Origin: Cryptomeria japonica
Taxonomy: Eukaryota; Streptophyta; Pinopsida; Cupressales; Cupressaceae
Direction: 5' to 3'
DNA length: 64,000 bases
NCBI RefSeq assembly: GCF_030272615.1
Contig: NC_081415.1
Span: forward strand, 508,991,373-509,055,372
Below the pieces are notes generated by a model. It worked only from the letters and a program-made list of their open reading frames with translations. It was not told the origin of the DNA and did not search any database. A program made the translations under genes and the position numbers. Numbering within the stretch: the stretch's first letter is position 1; each line of letters begins with the position of its first letter. This document shows positions 1-9,513 of this stretch, piece after piece.

Positions 1-580
1 GTGCTTCCTGCCAGGATTCTTCTTTGTACTTCTTCTTTACTTTCCATTGAGGTTTTGTAGTTAGGCGGGGTGGCCTTTTTAATAGGAAAGTGAGCTCACA
101 ACCCAATCCTGCTTTATTTCCACTGGGTTGTGAAGGAAGATCTATGGGTTCAGTGACTCCTTCTCTACGTTTCCCAATAGGTCCTTTACCATCATATCCC
201 ATTTGTTGCATGATTAAGTATCCTTTTCCATACAGGTGTGTAGGTAGAACAATGTCTGGAGCAGCTACTTTGTTACCTTCTTCCTCATCTTTGTATAACC
301 AGCTAAGAACATCCTTGTCTTTTGATTCATGTGCTAGAGTGCCCAATTGGATGAAGGTACCATCAAATTTGGTGATGGGCTGAGTGACCAGATGTGTTGA
401 TTTAGTAGGCAACCCATGAGATCTAGGTGATGTTGGCAATTTGGCCAAACATAGGGGCTCCAAAGAGTATTCTCCCATGCCTTGGTCTTTGATTTGTATT
501 TTTTGCTTGAAGTCTCCAAATAAGGAGTTGGACTTTGTTGTTTGTAGATCTGATGTTAAAGATCATTGTTTCTCTCTATT
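1..580 (-). pseudogene. E1 post-protease region with G-patch domain
   Basis: Read on the minus strand from 580, this continues the protease frame of 5674-6838 across the N1 insertion, with one TGA just after the junction. It is then open to at least position 70. The G-patch lies at about 90-248: a hydrophobic KGYLIMQQMGYDGKGPIGK stretch, then a GLGC end about 20 residues later. G-patch domains bind RNA or RNA helicases; in betaretroviruses one follows the protease. The frame runs out of the window before any RT motif. The overlapping minus ORF at 334-519 is in another frame and is not real. Confidence 0.7.
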
Positions 581-585
581 ATGAG

Positions 586-1068
586 TGTTGGTGTAAATAA
601 TTATTCATCATGGATATTATTACACTTACTTAAGTTTACTTAGGATAATGCATTTCATAGTAGTTTGGATATGAAACACTTGGGTGTTTGTGCCACATTG
701 GGATAGTGTGTGTAGGAGAAATTCCACCTTTTATGGTGTTGATTTTGTTGTTACACTCCACTCTTGTTGTTACAGTCCACATTCAGTGGGTGGTCCACCT
801 CATGTGGACTATTATATTATTTCTCCTACCTACCCACACCTATTTCTTACCTACCCTTGTTTCTTATTGAGCCACATGTCATGTTTGTGTGCTCACATAT
901 CCCTAGCCTTGCCTATATAAGCAGGCTCTTCTACATTGTATGTAACTATTGAATCCAGTTGATTATCGTTGATCATTTCTATTGATGAGAATACAGTTTA
1001 TTCTTGTCCTATATTGTGTCTCTATTCTGTAAATTTCATTGAGCTCTTGATCTTGGCAAAATCCAACA
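586..1068 (+). repeat. 5' LTR of N1
   Basis: 483 bp, starting TGTTGGTGTAAAT and ending ATCCAACA. It carries the element's promoter (TATA at 914-920). It is directly followed by the primer site and directly preceded by the ATGAG duplication. Confidence 0.95.
914..920 (+). promoter_or_regulatory. TATA box in N1 5' LTR
   Basis: TATATAA in the context GCCTATATAAGCAGGC, about 150 bp before the LTR end, where a Copia U3/R boundary is expected. The same sequence is at 5514-5520 in the 3' LTR. Confidence 0.7.
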
Positions 1069-1089
1069 TGGTATCAGAGCCATTGGGGC
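1069..1089 (+). other. Primer binding site of N1 (initiator-Met tRNA)
   Basis: TGGTATCAGAGCCATTGGGG begins at the base after the LTR. The first 13 bases match the complement of the initiator methionine tRNA 3' end used by most plant Copia elements. Confidence 0.9.
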
Positions 1090-2684
1090 TTCATTGATTC
1101 GTCTTGAAGAGGCATTATTGTGACGTCAAGAGGCAGATCTGAGGAGTAGCATCTTTTGGAGGCGTCTTAGACCAGATCCGACCTCTCCATTGCGTCCAGA
1201 AGGCCGTTTCCATGAATTTTGGTTATAAAGTCGGCCTATTTTGGTGAGAAAAAATTTTTCTCCAATTTTGCTATATTCGTACAGATTTTCGAAATATTAT
1301 TATTTTTTTCGAAAAAAAAAAAAAAAATTCATTTCTGAAAAATCTTTGTCAAAAATTTTTTAAAAAATCAAAAATTTGAAAAATTCCGAAAGCAAAAAAT
1401 TGAAAAATCAATCAAAAAAAAAAAAAAGAAAAAATCAAATCTTGGGGGTCCGCAGACCCCCCCGCCGTGCCCCCGTGACCTGTAGGTTGCAAGTCTGTCA
1501 GAAAGTACCTGTACAACGGCCCGCCGCGTCACCTCCCGCCGTCGTCCGACGCCGAGCTCCAGTGCCGCCCGTATCCACTCTGCCGCCCCCGCGCGCACCT
1601 CCGCTCGGCCGCAGCTTCCGCCGGCACCACGCACCCACCTCCACCGCCGCCCTCGGCTCCAGCAACCACTCCCGCCTCCAGCGATCCTTCCGCCGGCTTC
1701 CTCTCCCGCAACGCCCGCTTCGCCACATGGACACCAGTCAACCAAACCGGAGGACCGCGCCCGCCACGTGGCAGGAGGCCACTGGCCCGCGGGTAAAACC
1801 GTACACCCAATCACCTTCCGTACTTCCGTATAGTGCCACACAGATATTTGTACGGATGCCACATCAGCAGCTGAATTAGCTTATCCAGTCAGCAAATCCA
1901 TACAGTACGGACTGCACAGTCACTTGGCCGCGTCATCCGTCCGTACAGTACGGACGCCCAGTCAGCAGAGGGCGAAGTTTTTGTGACGGTCATACGGCCG
2001 TCAAATTTAACCCAGTGACTTTCTGACATCAGCGCCACATCAGCAGGGTTTGAAACTTTTGGACACACCTCTCATTGAGCTTTTTGATTTTGCAGTTCAA
2101 CTTCAAATGGCCATAACTTGCTCATTTTTGCTCCTTTTTGGTTGCAATTTTTTTTGAAATGGGCTAGAATTTCGTGCTCTCCGCAGTGGTGAAGAAATTT
2201 TTTGATTTTGATGCACGGATTTTTCAAAAAAATGCAGTTTTTGGTGACTGTACCTGAGTAATCCCAGTTTTTACAACTTCAGAGGCTTCGTTTGGGGTCA
2301 TACGACCTCCTTTTAAGGTGCCGTTTTTTTTGAAAGTGCGTATTTTTTTGTCTACTTTCACATGATGCTATCAGATTGATGTCATTGTAAGTATAAATTG
2401 TACTTTCATATTTTGGCCATTTTTGGCTCTTTTGGTACTTGTATATTTGCTTGAATCTCAGTTAGATTCATTGCACTATTGATTGAAGTCTCTTGTATCT
2501 CATTTGAGAAGTTGTAAAATTTGCATCATAAGTCCACTTTGCCTTGTTTTGCAAGTGGCTCATTGTAATCGCACTAAGTATAAAGTGCCAAAATCATCAC
2601 TTTAGGGGGGGTACTTTGATTGAGTGAATTTGGGGGGGGGTGTCTCTTATGATTTTGTGCTCGTGTTCCTTTCTTTTTGCTGCT
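1090..2684 (+). other. Long untranslated leader of N1, with GC-rich island
   Basis: About 1.6 kb between primer site and gag. 1240-1440 is A/T-rich with long A runs; 1440-1960 turns abruptly GC-rich and is rich in short inverted repeats; 2000-2640 is T-rich. Open frames at 1368-1879 exist on both strands together, which is a by-product of high GC, so I do not call a protein. G runs occur at 2606-2611 and 2632-2640 shortly before gag. Confidence 0.6.
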
Positions 2685-4814
2685 ATGGGTTCTTCTAAGT
2701 TTCCTCTCTTAACTCCACATAACTATGCTACTTGGAAAATTGATGCATGGAGTAAACTTATGGAAAAAGGAGTCACTCATTACATTGATGGAACTATTGT
2801 TGCTCCAGCTGATCCTAAGGTTGATCCAGTTGGTCACTTGGATTGGCTCACTAAAAATATCATGGCAATTGGTTCCTTAAGAAAGTATGTATCAAAGGAT
2901 CTCATTTTTCATATTGAGAAATGTACTCTAATCAAGGATGCTTGGCAAAAGTTTCAAGACTTGTATGGTCAAGTTGATGAGATTAGGGGATATCAAATTG
3001 ATAGTGATCTCACCATGTTAGATCCTAAGAACATTGATACTATACAAGATTATGTCACTAAGGCAAATGAGTTGAGGCCACAACTCAAAGATTGTGGCAT
3101 TGATAAAAAGGATACTCAATTGATATTCAACTTGATAGGCAAGCTTCCACAAGAATATGCAGCATTTGTTTCTAGTTTCCAAACCCATAGGATGACAATG
3201 GGTTGAAGCTACACAATGCCTACATTTGATTCTTTCAATGAAATGTTGATGATGGAACAAACTAAGTTGATAAGCATGGGCATTCTTAAGGCTTCTAAGT
3301 CTCAAGCATTAGTGGCAAATCAAGGGAACAAAGGAAATCAAGGAAAGGACAACTCAAACAAGAAGAAATGGCAATCAAAGCCTAAGGAAAAAGCACCATC
3401 TTCTCCACAACAAGGAGATTCATCCTCTTCCAAGAGAGATAATTCACCAAAGAGGGAGAGACCTACTTGTGCTTATTGTAAAAAGATTGGTCATGAGGAG
3501 CATCGTTGCCATTCTAAGAAGATTGATGAGCTTACACATATCATCAAAAAGCATAACATTGATTTGCCTAAAGTCTACAAGAAGGATGATTCATCAACTT
3601 CCACTTCCTCACATTCAAAAGGAAAAGGGCAAGCATTCATGGCTTCTACAAGTGGAAAGACTCACTCTTTTGGAACAAGAAAAGGAAAAGCTCTATGTGC
3701 TACTATCAGTCATGATTCAGAGAGATGGCTTCTAGATTCAGGGGCTTCTCATCATATGGCATCTTCGTAGTCTATGTTCTCTACATTTGAGCCTTGCACC
3801 ATGCCACAGATTTTGATGGGCAATCATACATACATGGATGTGATTGGGAAAGGATCTATTGACATTGGGGAAAACTCCTTCAATGATGTGTTGTGTGTAC
3901 CCCACTTGACAAACAATCTCCTTTCTATCTATCAAATCACACATGGCGAAACTAAGAGAGTTGTGGAGTTCACACCTAACTCAGTTTTCATTAGAGACAT
4001 GGAGACTAGAGCTATCATTGCGACTGGGGTGGTTGATCATTCATCTCCGTTATACTCCTTTTCAAATTTTGTTGATGATGATGATTTCACATTTGATGAT
4101 TCTACACATGATGATCACACTTATTGTGATGGTTCAGATTTTGAGGAGAACTTTGGACACTTGAACATGGGGATTCTCACAAGTGACCCCATTCTTGAGT
4201 CTTTTATTTCATCTCCTCATATTGATATCACATCACCTATTGCACCTGATGATGTGGATAGTGCGACAGTTTTGCCTTCATGTGATTCAGTGCAGCAGGA
4301 TATTCATTGTCTTCCAGCTTCAGATTCATGGGATGATTACTTGACAGATATTGCAGATTTGTTTGTGGAATCCTACATTGCAGATTTGGGAGACATCATT
4401 CATGACATGCATCTTCTCTTTGATGAAGATGATCCTTCTTCGATTGTTGCGAGGGCACACTCTGACCCTCTTGTTCATTCTCTACATGATCATTCTTTCG
4501 AGGTTGACATGATTGTGGATACTTATGTACAGCAGTTGGAGGAGGTCTCTTTATTTTTTGAGGAGACATGTGAGTCTTTGGGACATGTTCTACATCCATC
4601 TCCACTAGATCTTGGAGTGCCTTTTTCAGCAGTGTGGCACAGTTTACCACCTTTGGAAGGGGTATCTTTTAGCATCAACATGGGGACACTTGAGCAGTTT
4701 TCAGAGATGCCTTTCATCATGAGTTTTCTTCATACATCTTCCCTTCATGATTGGGGAGACTTCATGGATACACCTTTGGTTTTGTTTCTTCCTAAGGGGA
4801 GGAATGTTGTTTGA
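2685..4814 (+). pseudogene. N1 gag-protease-acidic polyprotein, one frame with two stops
   Basis: One reading frame of 709 codons from ATG 2685 to TGA 4812, broken by TGA at 3204 and TAG at 3768. The start is chosen because it opens the typical Copia Gag N-terminus (FPLLTPHNYATWK). Residues 1-175 are UBN2-type Gag, a lysine-rich linker follows, and a CCHC zinc knuckle CAYCKKIGHEEHRC is at 262-275. The aspartic protease active site DSGASHHM starts at 351 and the protease continues past the second stop. From about residue 461 (FVDDDDF) to the end the chain is acidic and matches no pol domain I know. The stops may be mutations in this copy or, less likely, read-through signals. Confidence 0.85.
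4066..4811 (+). other. N1 acidic C-terminal domain of unknown function
   Basis: About 249 open codons occupying the place where Copia integrase and reverse transcriptase belong. It is rich in Asp, Glu, His, Ser and Leu. Recurrent patterns such as DIADLFVES and DIIHDMHLLFDEDD suggest amphipathic acidic helices. No HHCC zinc site, DDE triad, YVDD or RNase H motif is seen. The intact frame with no stop suggests it was translated until recently. Function unknown. Confidence 0.6.
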
Positions 4815-5185
4815 TGTTCATGGAGCAGTTTCTTCATACATCGAGCTTCTATCATTAGTGCAGATTCTCCATTGAGGGGGGGTCACAGTTTGACTTCTCT
4901 TCTTCTCTCATATGGGGGGGACTTTTTCCTCACATGGGGTTTTGTTCCTCACATTCTTCTATGAGAGTTCTCTTGTATGTTTTCATCTCTCTTTTGGGGG
5001 AGGGTTTTTTCCCATTGGGTTTTTCTCTCTTTCCCCACTTTGTGAGAGATTTCATTGCATTGGTTTGCATGCATTTTCATTTGTACATGGGTACCTAACA
5101 TGGCCTCGTAGCCGGGACCCATCTTGCATTGCTTAGTTGCAATGTAGACTTAAGTGCATTCCCCTAAGTTGCACTTAAGGGGGGG
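4815..5185 (+). other. N1 3' untranslated region and polypurine tract
   Basis: Non-coding sequence with G runs near 4875, 4914, 4997 and finally AAGGGGGGG at 5178-5185. The last directly abuts the 3' LTR and is the likely polypurine tract. The earlier runs resemble spare or duplicated tracts. Confidence 0.65.
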
Positions 5186-5668
5186 TGTTGGTGTAAATAA
5201 TTATTCATCATGGATATTATTACACTTACTTAAGTTTACTTAGGATAATGCATTTCATAGTAGTTTGGATATGAGACACTTGGGTGTTTGTGCCACATTG
5301 GGATAGTGTGTGTAGGAGAAATTCCACCTTTTATGGTGTTGATTTTGTTGTTACACTCCACTCTTGTTGTTACAGTCCACATTCAGTGGGTGATCCACCT
5401 CATGTGGACTATTATATTATTTCTCCTACCTACCCACACCTATTTCCTACCTACCCTTGTTTCTTATTGAGCCACATGTCATGTTTGTGTGCTCACATAT
5501 CCCTAGCCTTGCCTATATAAGCAGGCTCTTCTACATTGTATGTAACTATTGAATCCAGTTGATTATTGTTGATCATTTCTATTGATGAGAATACAGTTTA
5601 TTCTTGTCCTATATTGTGTCTCTATTTTGTACATTTCATTGAGCTCTTGATCTTGGCAAAATCCAACA
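5186..5668 (+). repeat. 3' LTR of N1
   Basis: 483 bp, the same length as the 5' LTR with six single-base differences and no indels. It is followed by ATGAG at 5669-5673, the second copy of the target duplication. Confidence 0.95.
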
Positions 5669-5673
5669 ATGAG

Positions 5674-6838
5674 AAACCAAACTGTCTTGGGCTACCTCCA
5701 TTGTGTTGCAATGTTGAAATGGATTGTGATCAGCAGATATGGAGACTTCTTGTCTGTCATAAGGAAATTTGACGCACTGGTGATACGTAGAAGGTACTGC
5801 TTGCATTTCATGTATCCAGGGTCGCCCTAACAAAATATTGTAGGTGAGATCTATGTCTAAGACCTGACACATATTATCTTTTTGCACTGGTCCTACTTGA
5901 ATGGGTAACATCACAGTTCCTTTAGAGGACCTTTCCTCATCATCATATGCCTTTATGGTAATCTTCTTACAAGGATCAATAGACTCTTCTGAAAAGCCTA
6001 ATGCACGGATAAGCTTTAAAGTACATATATTAATTCCGGCTCCTCCATCTATTAAGACTCGTTTTACTCGGTGTTTGCAAACAATGACTTCGATATGGAG
6101 AGGAGTGTTATGCGGATGGCTCAAGGAAGTATTGTCATGCTCTGAGAAGGTGAGGTTATGAGGTCCAGTCATATGGGCGACAATGGCTTGAAATTTTTCT
6201 GTATCCAGATTTTGAGGTACATTGGTTTCCAATAGTGCTTGTTCCAATATGTCTTTGTGCTTCGATGATAGTTTCAGCAATTCTAGTATAGATATCTGAG
6301 CTAGATTTTTGCGTAGTTGGCTAACCAAGTCATATTGGATTTTTGGTGTAGTAGTTGCAGGTGACGTATGTCCTTTTAAGACATATTTTTGAGTTTGGGT
6401 TGTTACGTTGACAGATTCATGATTACACTGATCTCGGATGGTGATGACATTTACTTGATGATCTTCAGCTGATATGTGATTTATGGTGTTGTTGTAGATA
6501 TGGTTGATACGAGCTCCGCGTGTATCGTTCAAGGTTGAAGCTCCATCTTTGTTATAATTTGGAAGAGGATTTTTAAAGGCTCCATGATCACCATTTGTTT
6601 TGAGACCATCTACCGTTAAGTCACCTCGATCAATCATATCTTGCACCACATGTTTCAATCTCATGCAATCGTTCATCCTATGACCCTTGTTAGGATGGTA
6701 ATCACAATAGTGTGAATCATTCCACCAAGGTAGTTTGATTTGGGGTTCATAGTTGTTGATTGGAGGCAAAGAAAGAATCTTGTTTGCCAAAAGTTCTCTG
6801 AATGCTAATTCTAGTGATTGCCCCAGTGGTGTGAAGAT
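5674..6838 (-). pseudogene. E1 zinc knuckle and aspartic protease
   Basis: Open minus-strand frame read from about 6838 to the N1 junction. A zinc knuckle CDYHPNKGHRMNDC (CX2HX4HX4C, about 6665-6706) comes first. After a 180-residue linker comes a retroviral-type aspartic protease with active site LIDGGAGIN (about 6018-6059), and then YNILLGRPWIH, the usual second conserved block of Gypsy proteases. DGG replaces the more common DSG, which is normal in this branch. The frame is cut by the N1 LTR and resumes at 580. Its link to gag at 7087 needs a frameshift. Confidence 0.85.
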
Positions 6839-7086
6839 ATGCTTTTGGAAATTGTTCGTGTTGTCTCAGGAATTGTTGTTACGTCTTGGATTCATGTTTT
6901 TGCTTTGAGTATCATTGGTGTTGTTTGTGTTGAGTTGTCCTTGATCATTGTTTGGTGCATATGTGTTAGCATTTGGATTAGTACTTTTAGGATTTATCGT
7001 AGCCTGAGAATTTCCGGATAATGCGAGCACTGGTTGCTTAGATTTTGGATCATGTGTTTCATTGTTGCCTTCGTTTTGTTTTGAGT

Positions 7087-8214
7087 CTAGAATCGAGACT
7101 TGTCCAAGTTGTTGTTGTTTTGGTTATTGTAGTTTGATGAGTTTGTTCCTTCCTTGTAGAATTTGAGTGTTCCCTTTTTGACACATGCTTCCTCTACTTG
7201 AATGCCATTTTCAATCAATTTAGCAAAAGATGGTATGCATTGAAGCTTTAGCCTGTAACTCATTTCACCATTCAAATTGTCAATGAATATTTCCATTTTC
7301 TCCTTTTCAGGAATATCTCGAGGATATCTGGAGACCATACGTCGCCAGCATTGAAGGAATATCATGAATGTTTCATTGTTCTTTTGTTTGGTGTTGCAAA
7401 CATCTAGCATGGTTATGGCATGTTGGATGTTATAGGAGTATTGAGTTATGAATTTGTTAACCAATTCATCAAATGATCTGACAGGTGGTGTAATTTTGGA
7501 TAACCGTTCCATTTTTTGCCCTCCCAAGCTTCTTGGGAATAACCTCATCAGATAGGTGTCATCATGAGCAAATTCAAGACTCATTGTGCAAAATTCTCGA
7601 ACATGATCTCGGGGATCACTTTTCCCATCATATTTATCAAATTTGGGAACGTTTGAGTTTGGAGGAAAAGGCACCATGTTCAATCTTCTGTCAAATGGAT
7701 AAGGATAGATTTCGTTTAAAGAGTACCATATTGTTGTCCCTTATTGCATGTCATGTATTTGTCGTTGTAACATTTGCATTTGTTGAGTAAGAGCAGCCAA
7801 AGGTATATTGTCTTGTTGAGGGAAGAGTTCTTCCCTTGTATTGGTTCTTAGCTGAAAAGATGTGTTAAATGGTATATTTTGCTCTCGAGTTTCTAGCTCG
7901 GGTATATGCATTTCTGGTATGCGTTGTTCTGGAATGTGTTTCTTAGGTATGTGTTGTTCAAAGTTACGAGTTTCTTCTTCTCTTTGTTGTTCTTGATATG
8001 CATATTGTCGAGATCCGTTTCTAAAGATGTTTGTGTCTAAATTTTCGGGAAGTTTAACGCCTTTACTTGTGAGCATGAGCAGATATTTTTCTTTGTCATT
8101 TTCCATAAGCCTTTCTACAAGCTTTTGGAATGAAGGGTTTTCCTGACATTCCTGAAGAAGCACTTCAGAAATTTCAGTCTCTTCCAAGTGTGGAACTTCA
8201 AAAGGATTTGACAA
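7087..8214 (-). pseudogene. E1 gag (capsid region)
   Basis: One minus-strand frame from ATG 8214, interrupted by a single TAA at 7741. The N-terminal part (8214-7741) is acidic and helical. It contains a repeated HIPE-like motif (HIPKKHIPEQRIPEMHIPE, about 7890-7960) and ends in a Gln-rich coiled coil. The second part (7683-7087) is a Retrotrans_gag capsid domain: PKFDKYDGKSDPRDHVREF opens it, followed by the F-WRRMVSRYP region. Downstream, Asn-rich residues lead toward the knuckle at 6706. The element would use Gag to form particles and package its RNA. Confidence 0.85.
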
Positions 8215-8284
8215 CCTTCAATTCATACTAGACTCTGCATGTGTCTCACTTTGTTGGTTTCTTTGAGAGTGAGTAATAGGCATT

Positions 8285-8671
8285 TTAGTAAAAACTTTTA
8301 GTGATGAAGGGGACAAAATCCTCATTGATATGTTGCTCAGAGGTGGGTGGTTTTGGTTGAGATGTGTTATAAGTGATACACTCGTCCAGTAAGAATGCTA
8401 GATTGATCTTTCCTCCGCGGTTTATGATTTGATTAAAAGCAGACTTTTGACAGTAGGCTCTTGTTTTTAAGGGTTCTTTGTCAAATTCATTGGATTTGTT
8501 TTGGATATAACATTTGACGTGATGAAGGAATACCCGATGATATTTGAAGAGTTGACGATTGATGTATAAAAACTTATTTCTTTTGATGAACTTGGAAAAA
8601 CTAGGTTGTTGTTTTTTCAACGTGATGTTACGATAAAGGTTCTTTCTTCTCAGAATATGGGGATTAGTCAT
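8285..8671 (-). CDS. E1 ORF1, small basic protein ahead of gag, function unknown
   Basis: 128 codons, basic and rich in Lys, Asn, His and aromatic residues, ending 70 bp before gag. Ogre elements are known for an extra ORF between primer site and gag with no established role, and position and size fit that. A short related frame with the spaced pattern HR-F-H...EPL...F is found at 15784-15969 in E2, which supports real coding ancestry. No recognised domain, signal peptide or membrane segment. Confidence 0.5.
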   Translation of the reverse strand: MTNPHILRRKNLYRNITLKKQQPSFSKFIKRNKFLYINRQLFKYHRVFLHHVKCYIQNKSNEFDKEPLKTRAYCQKSAFNQIINRGGKINLAFLLDECITYNTSQPKPPTSEQHINEDFVPFITKSFY

Positions 8672-9140
8672 GCATGAGTGATCAATGGTTTCCTTTGATT
8701 TGTTTGGATTTAGTCAATCTTGTTTGAAAAATTTCAAATCTTACTCTATCAAAGTGAAGGCTTAGATGCCCCTTCACGACAAAGCGTGTCAAATGATATG
8801 GATAAAAGCCTCCCGATATGGAGACTTGATTTGACAACTTGAAAATTTTAAACAAGTGTTTTTGAGATGAAATTCGTAAGATGGTAAAGGATTTTGTTGA
8901 TACTGATGATGAGGTTTCCGGATTATGATAAGATAGATATGTTTTATCGTGCGATTAGTTTAGGATTTTTACAACGTTTGTTTTGACACAAACTTAGCTC
9001 AAGAAATAGTTTTTAACGGTTTGTTTTTGCCACTCTGCTTTGATGAAAAATGATGTTGATGGAAAAAAGCTTCTGAAAATGTTTTCAAAAATTTTAAAAT
9101 TCCTCACTGTTTTGCCCCCTTCTTTTTTGATTTTGGTCAC
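8672..9140 (-). other. E1 leader segment
   Basis: T-rich sequence between ORF1 and the first GCGCTA array. I see no gene. Confidence 0.5.
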
Positions 9141-9513
9141 GCGCTAAAGCAGAGACAGGATGCGCTACCCAATTTACTTCACGCGCTAAAATAAGGACCT
9201 TATGCGCTAGGCTGCCCCCAGACATGCGCTAAAGTTTGGACTGTTCAAAAATTGTTTTCTATCTGTTTAAAAAGTCATACGCTAGCCTGGGTCTGTAACG
9301 CGCTAACTTTTGAACCTGATGCACTAATGTTGGGTTTCCACGCGCTAAGCTGATGCTTCCACGCGCTAGACTGTTTTTCTGATGCGCTAAATGTTTTCAC
9401 ACTGTTTTGATTTTGGGATAAAAACGCTATTGTTTGGAACTGACGTGCTAACTTGATGGTTGGATGCGCTAACAAAAGTACCTCACGCGCTCAGAAGTTG
9501 CTCTTATGCGCTA
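9141..9513. repeat. 21-bp-phased GCGCTA array, block 1
   Basis: The hexamer GCGCTA (or a one-base variant such as ACGCTA, GCACTA, GTGCTA) starts at 9141, 9162, 9183, 9204, 9226, then 9279, 9300, 9321, 9342, 9363, 9384, then 9424, 9445, 9466, 9487, 9508. Within each of the three runs the step is 21 bp (once 22), while the 15 bp between hexamers vary freely. The preceding bases alternate mostly between CAC and GAT. Lies in the leader of E1. Confidence 0.9.

Larger units (their letters stand above)
586..5668 (+). mobile_element. Non-autonomous Copia-type LTR retrotransposon N1, complete and young
   Basis: Two 483-bp LTRs (586-1068 and 5186-5668) differ at only six positions by eye. ATGAG flanks the element at 581-585 and 5669-5673 as a perfect 5-bp target duplication. 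An initiator-Met primer site directly follows the 5' LTR and a G-rich polypurine tract precedes the 3' LTR. The interior encodes Gag and an aspartic protease, then an unrelated acidic region. No integrase, reverse transcriptase or RNase H is present, so it must have moved with enzymes from another element. It is inserted in the protease/G-patch junction of E1. Confidence 0.93.

Noticed and set aside
334-519. 61-codon minus frame in the E1 G-patch region
   Set aside because: It is out of phase with the protease and G-patch frame.
1368-1879. Overlapping 164- and 167-codon open frames on both strands
   Set aside because: Both arise from the GC-rich N1 leader, where stop codons are rare. No domain, and start sites are unsupported.
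9141-9513. CRISPR-like array (short repeats with variable spacers)
   Set aside because: Repeats of 6-9 bp and spacers of about 15 bp are too short, the context is a plant retrotransposon leader, and no cas genes exist here.
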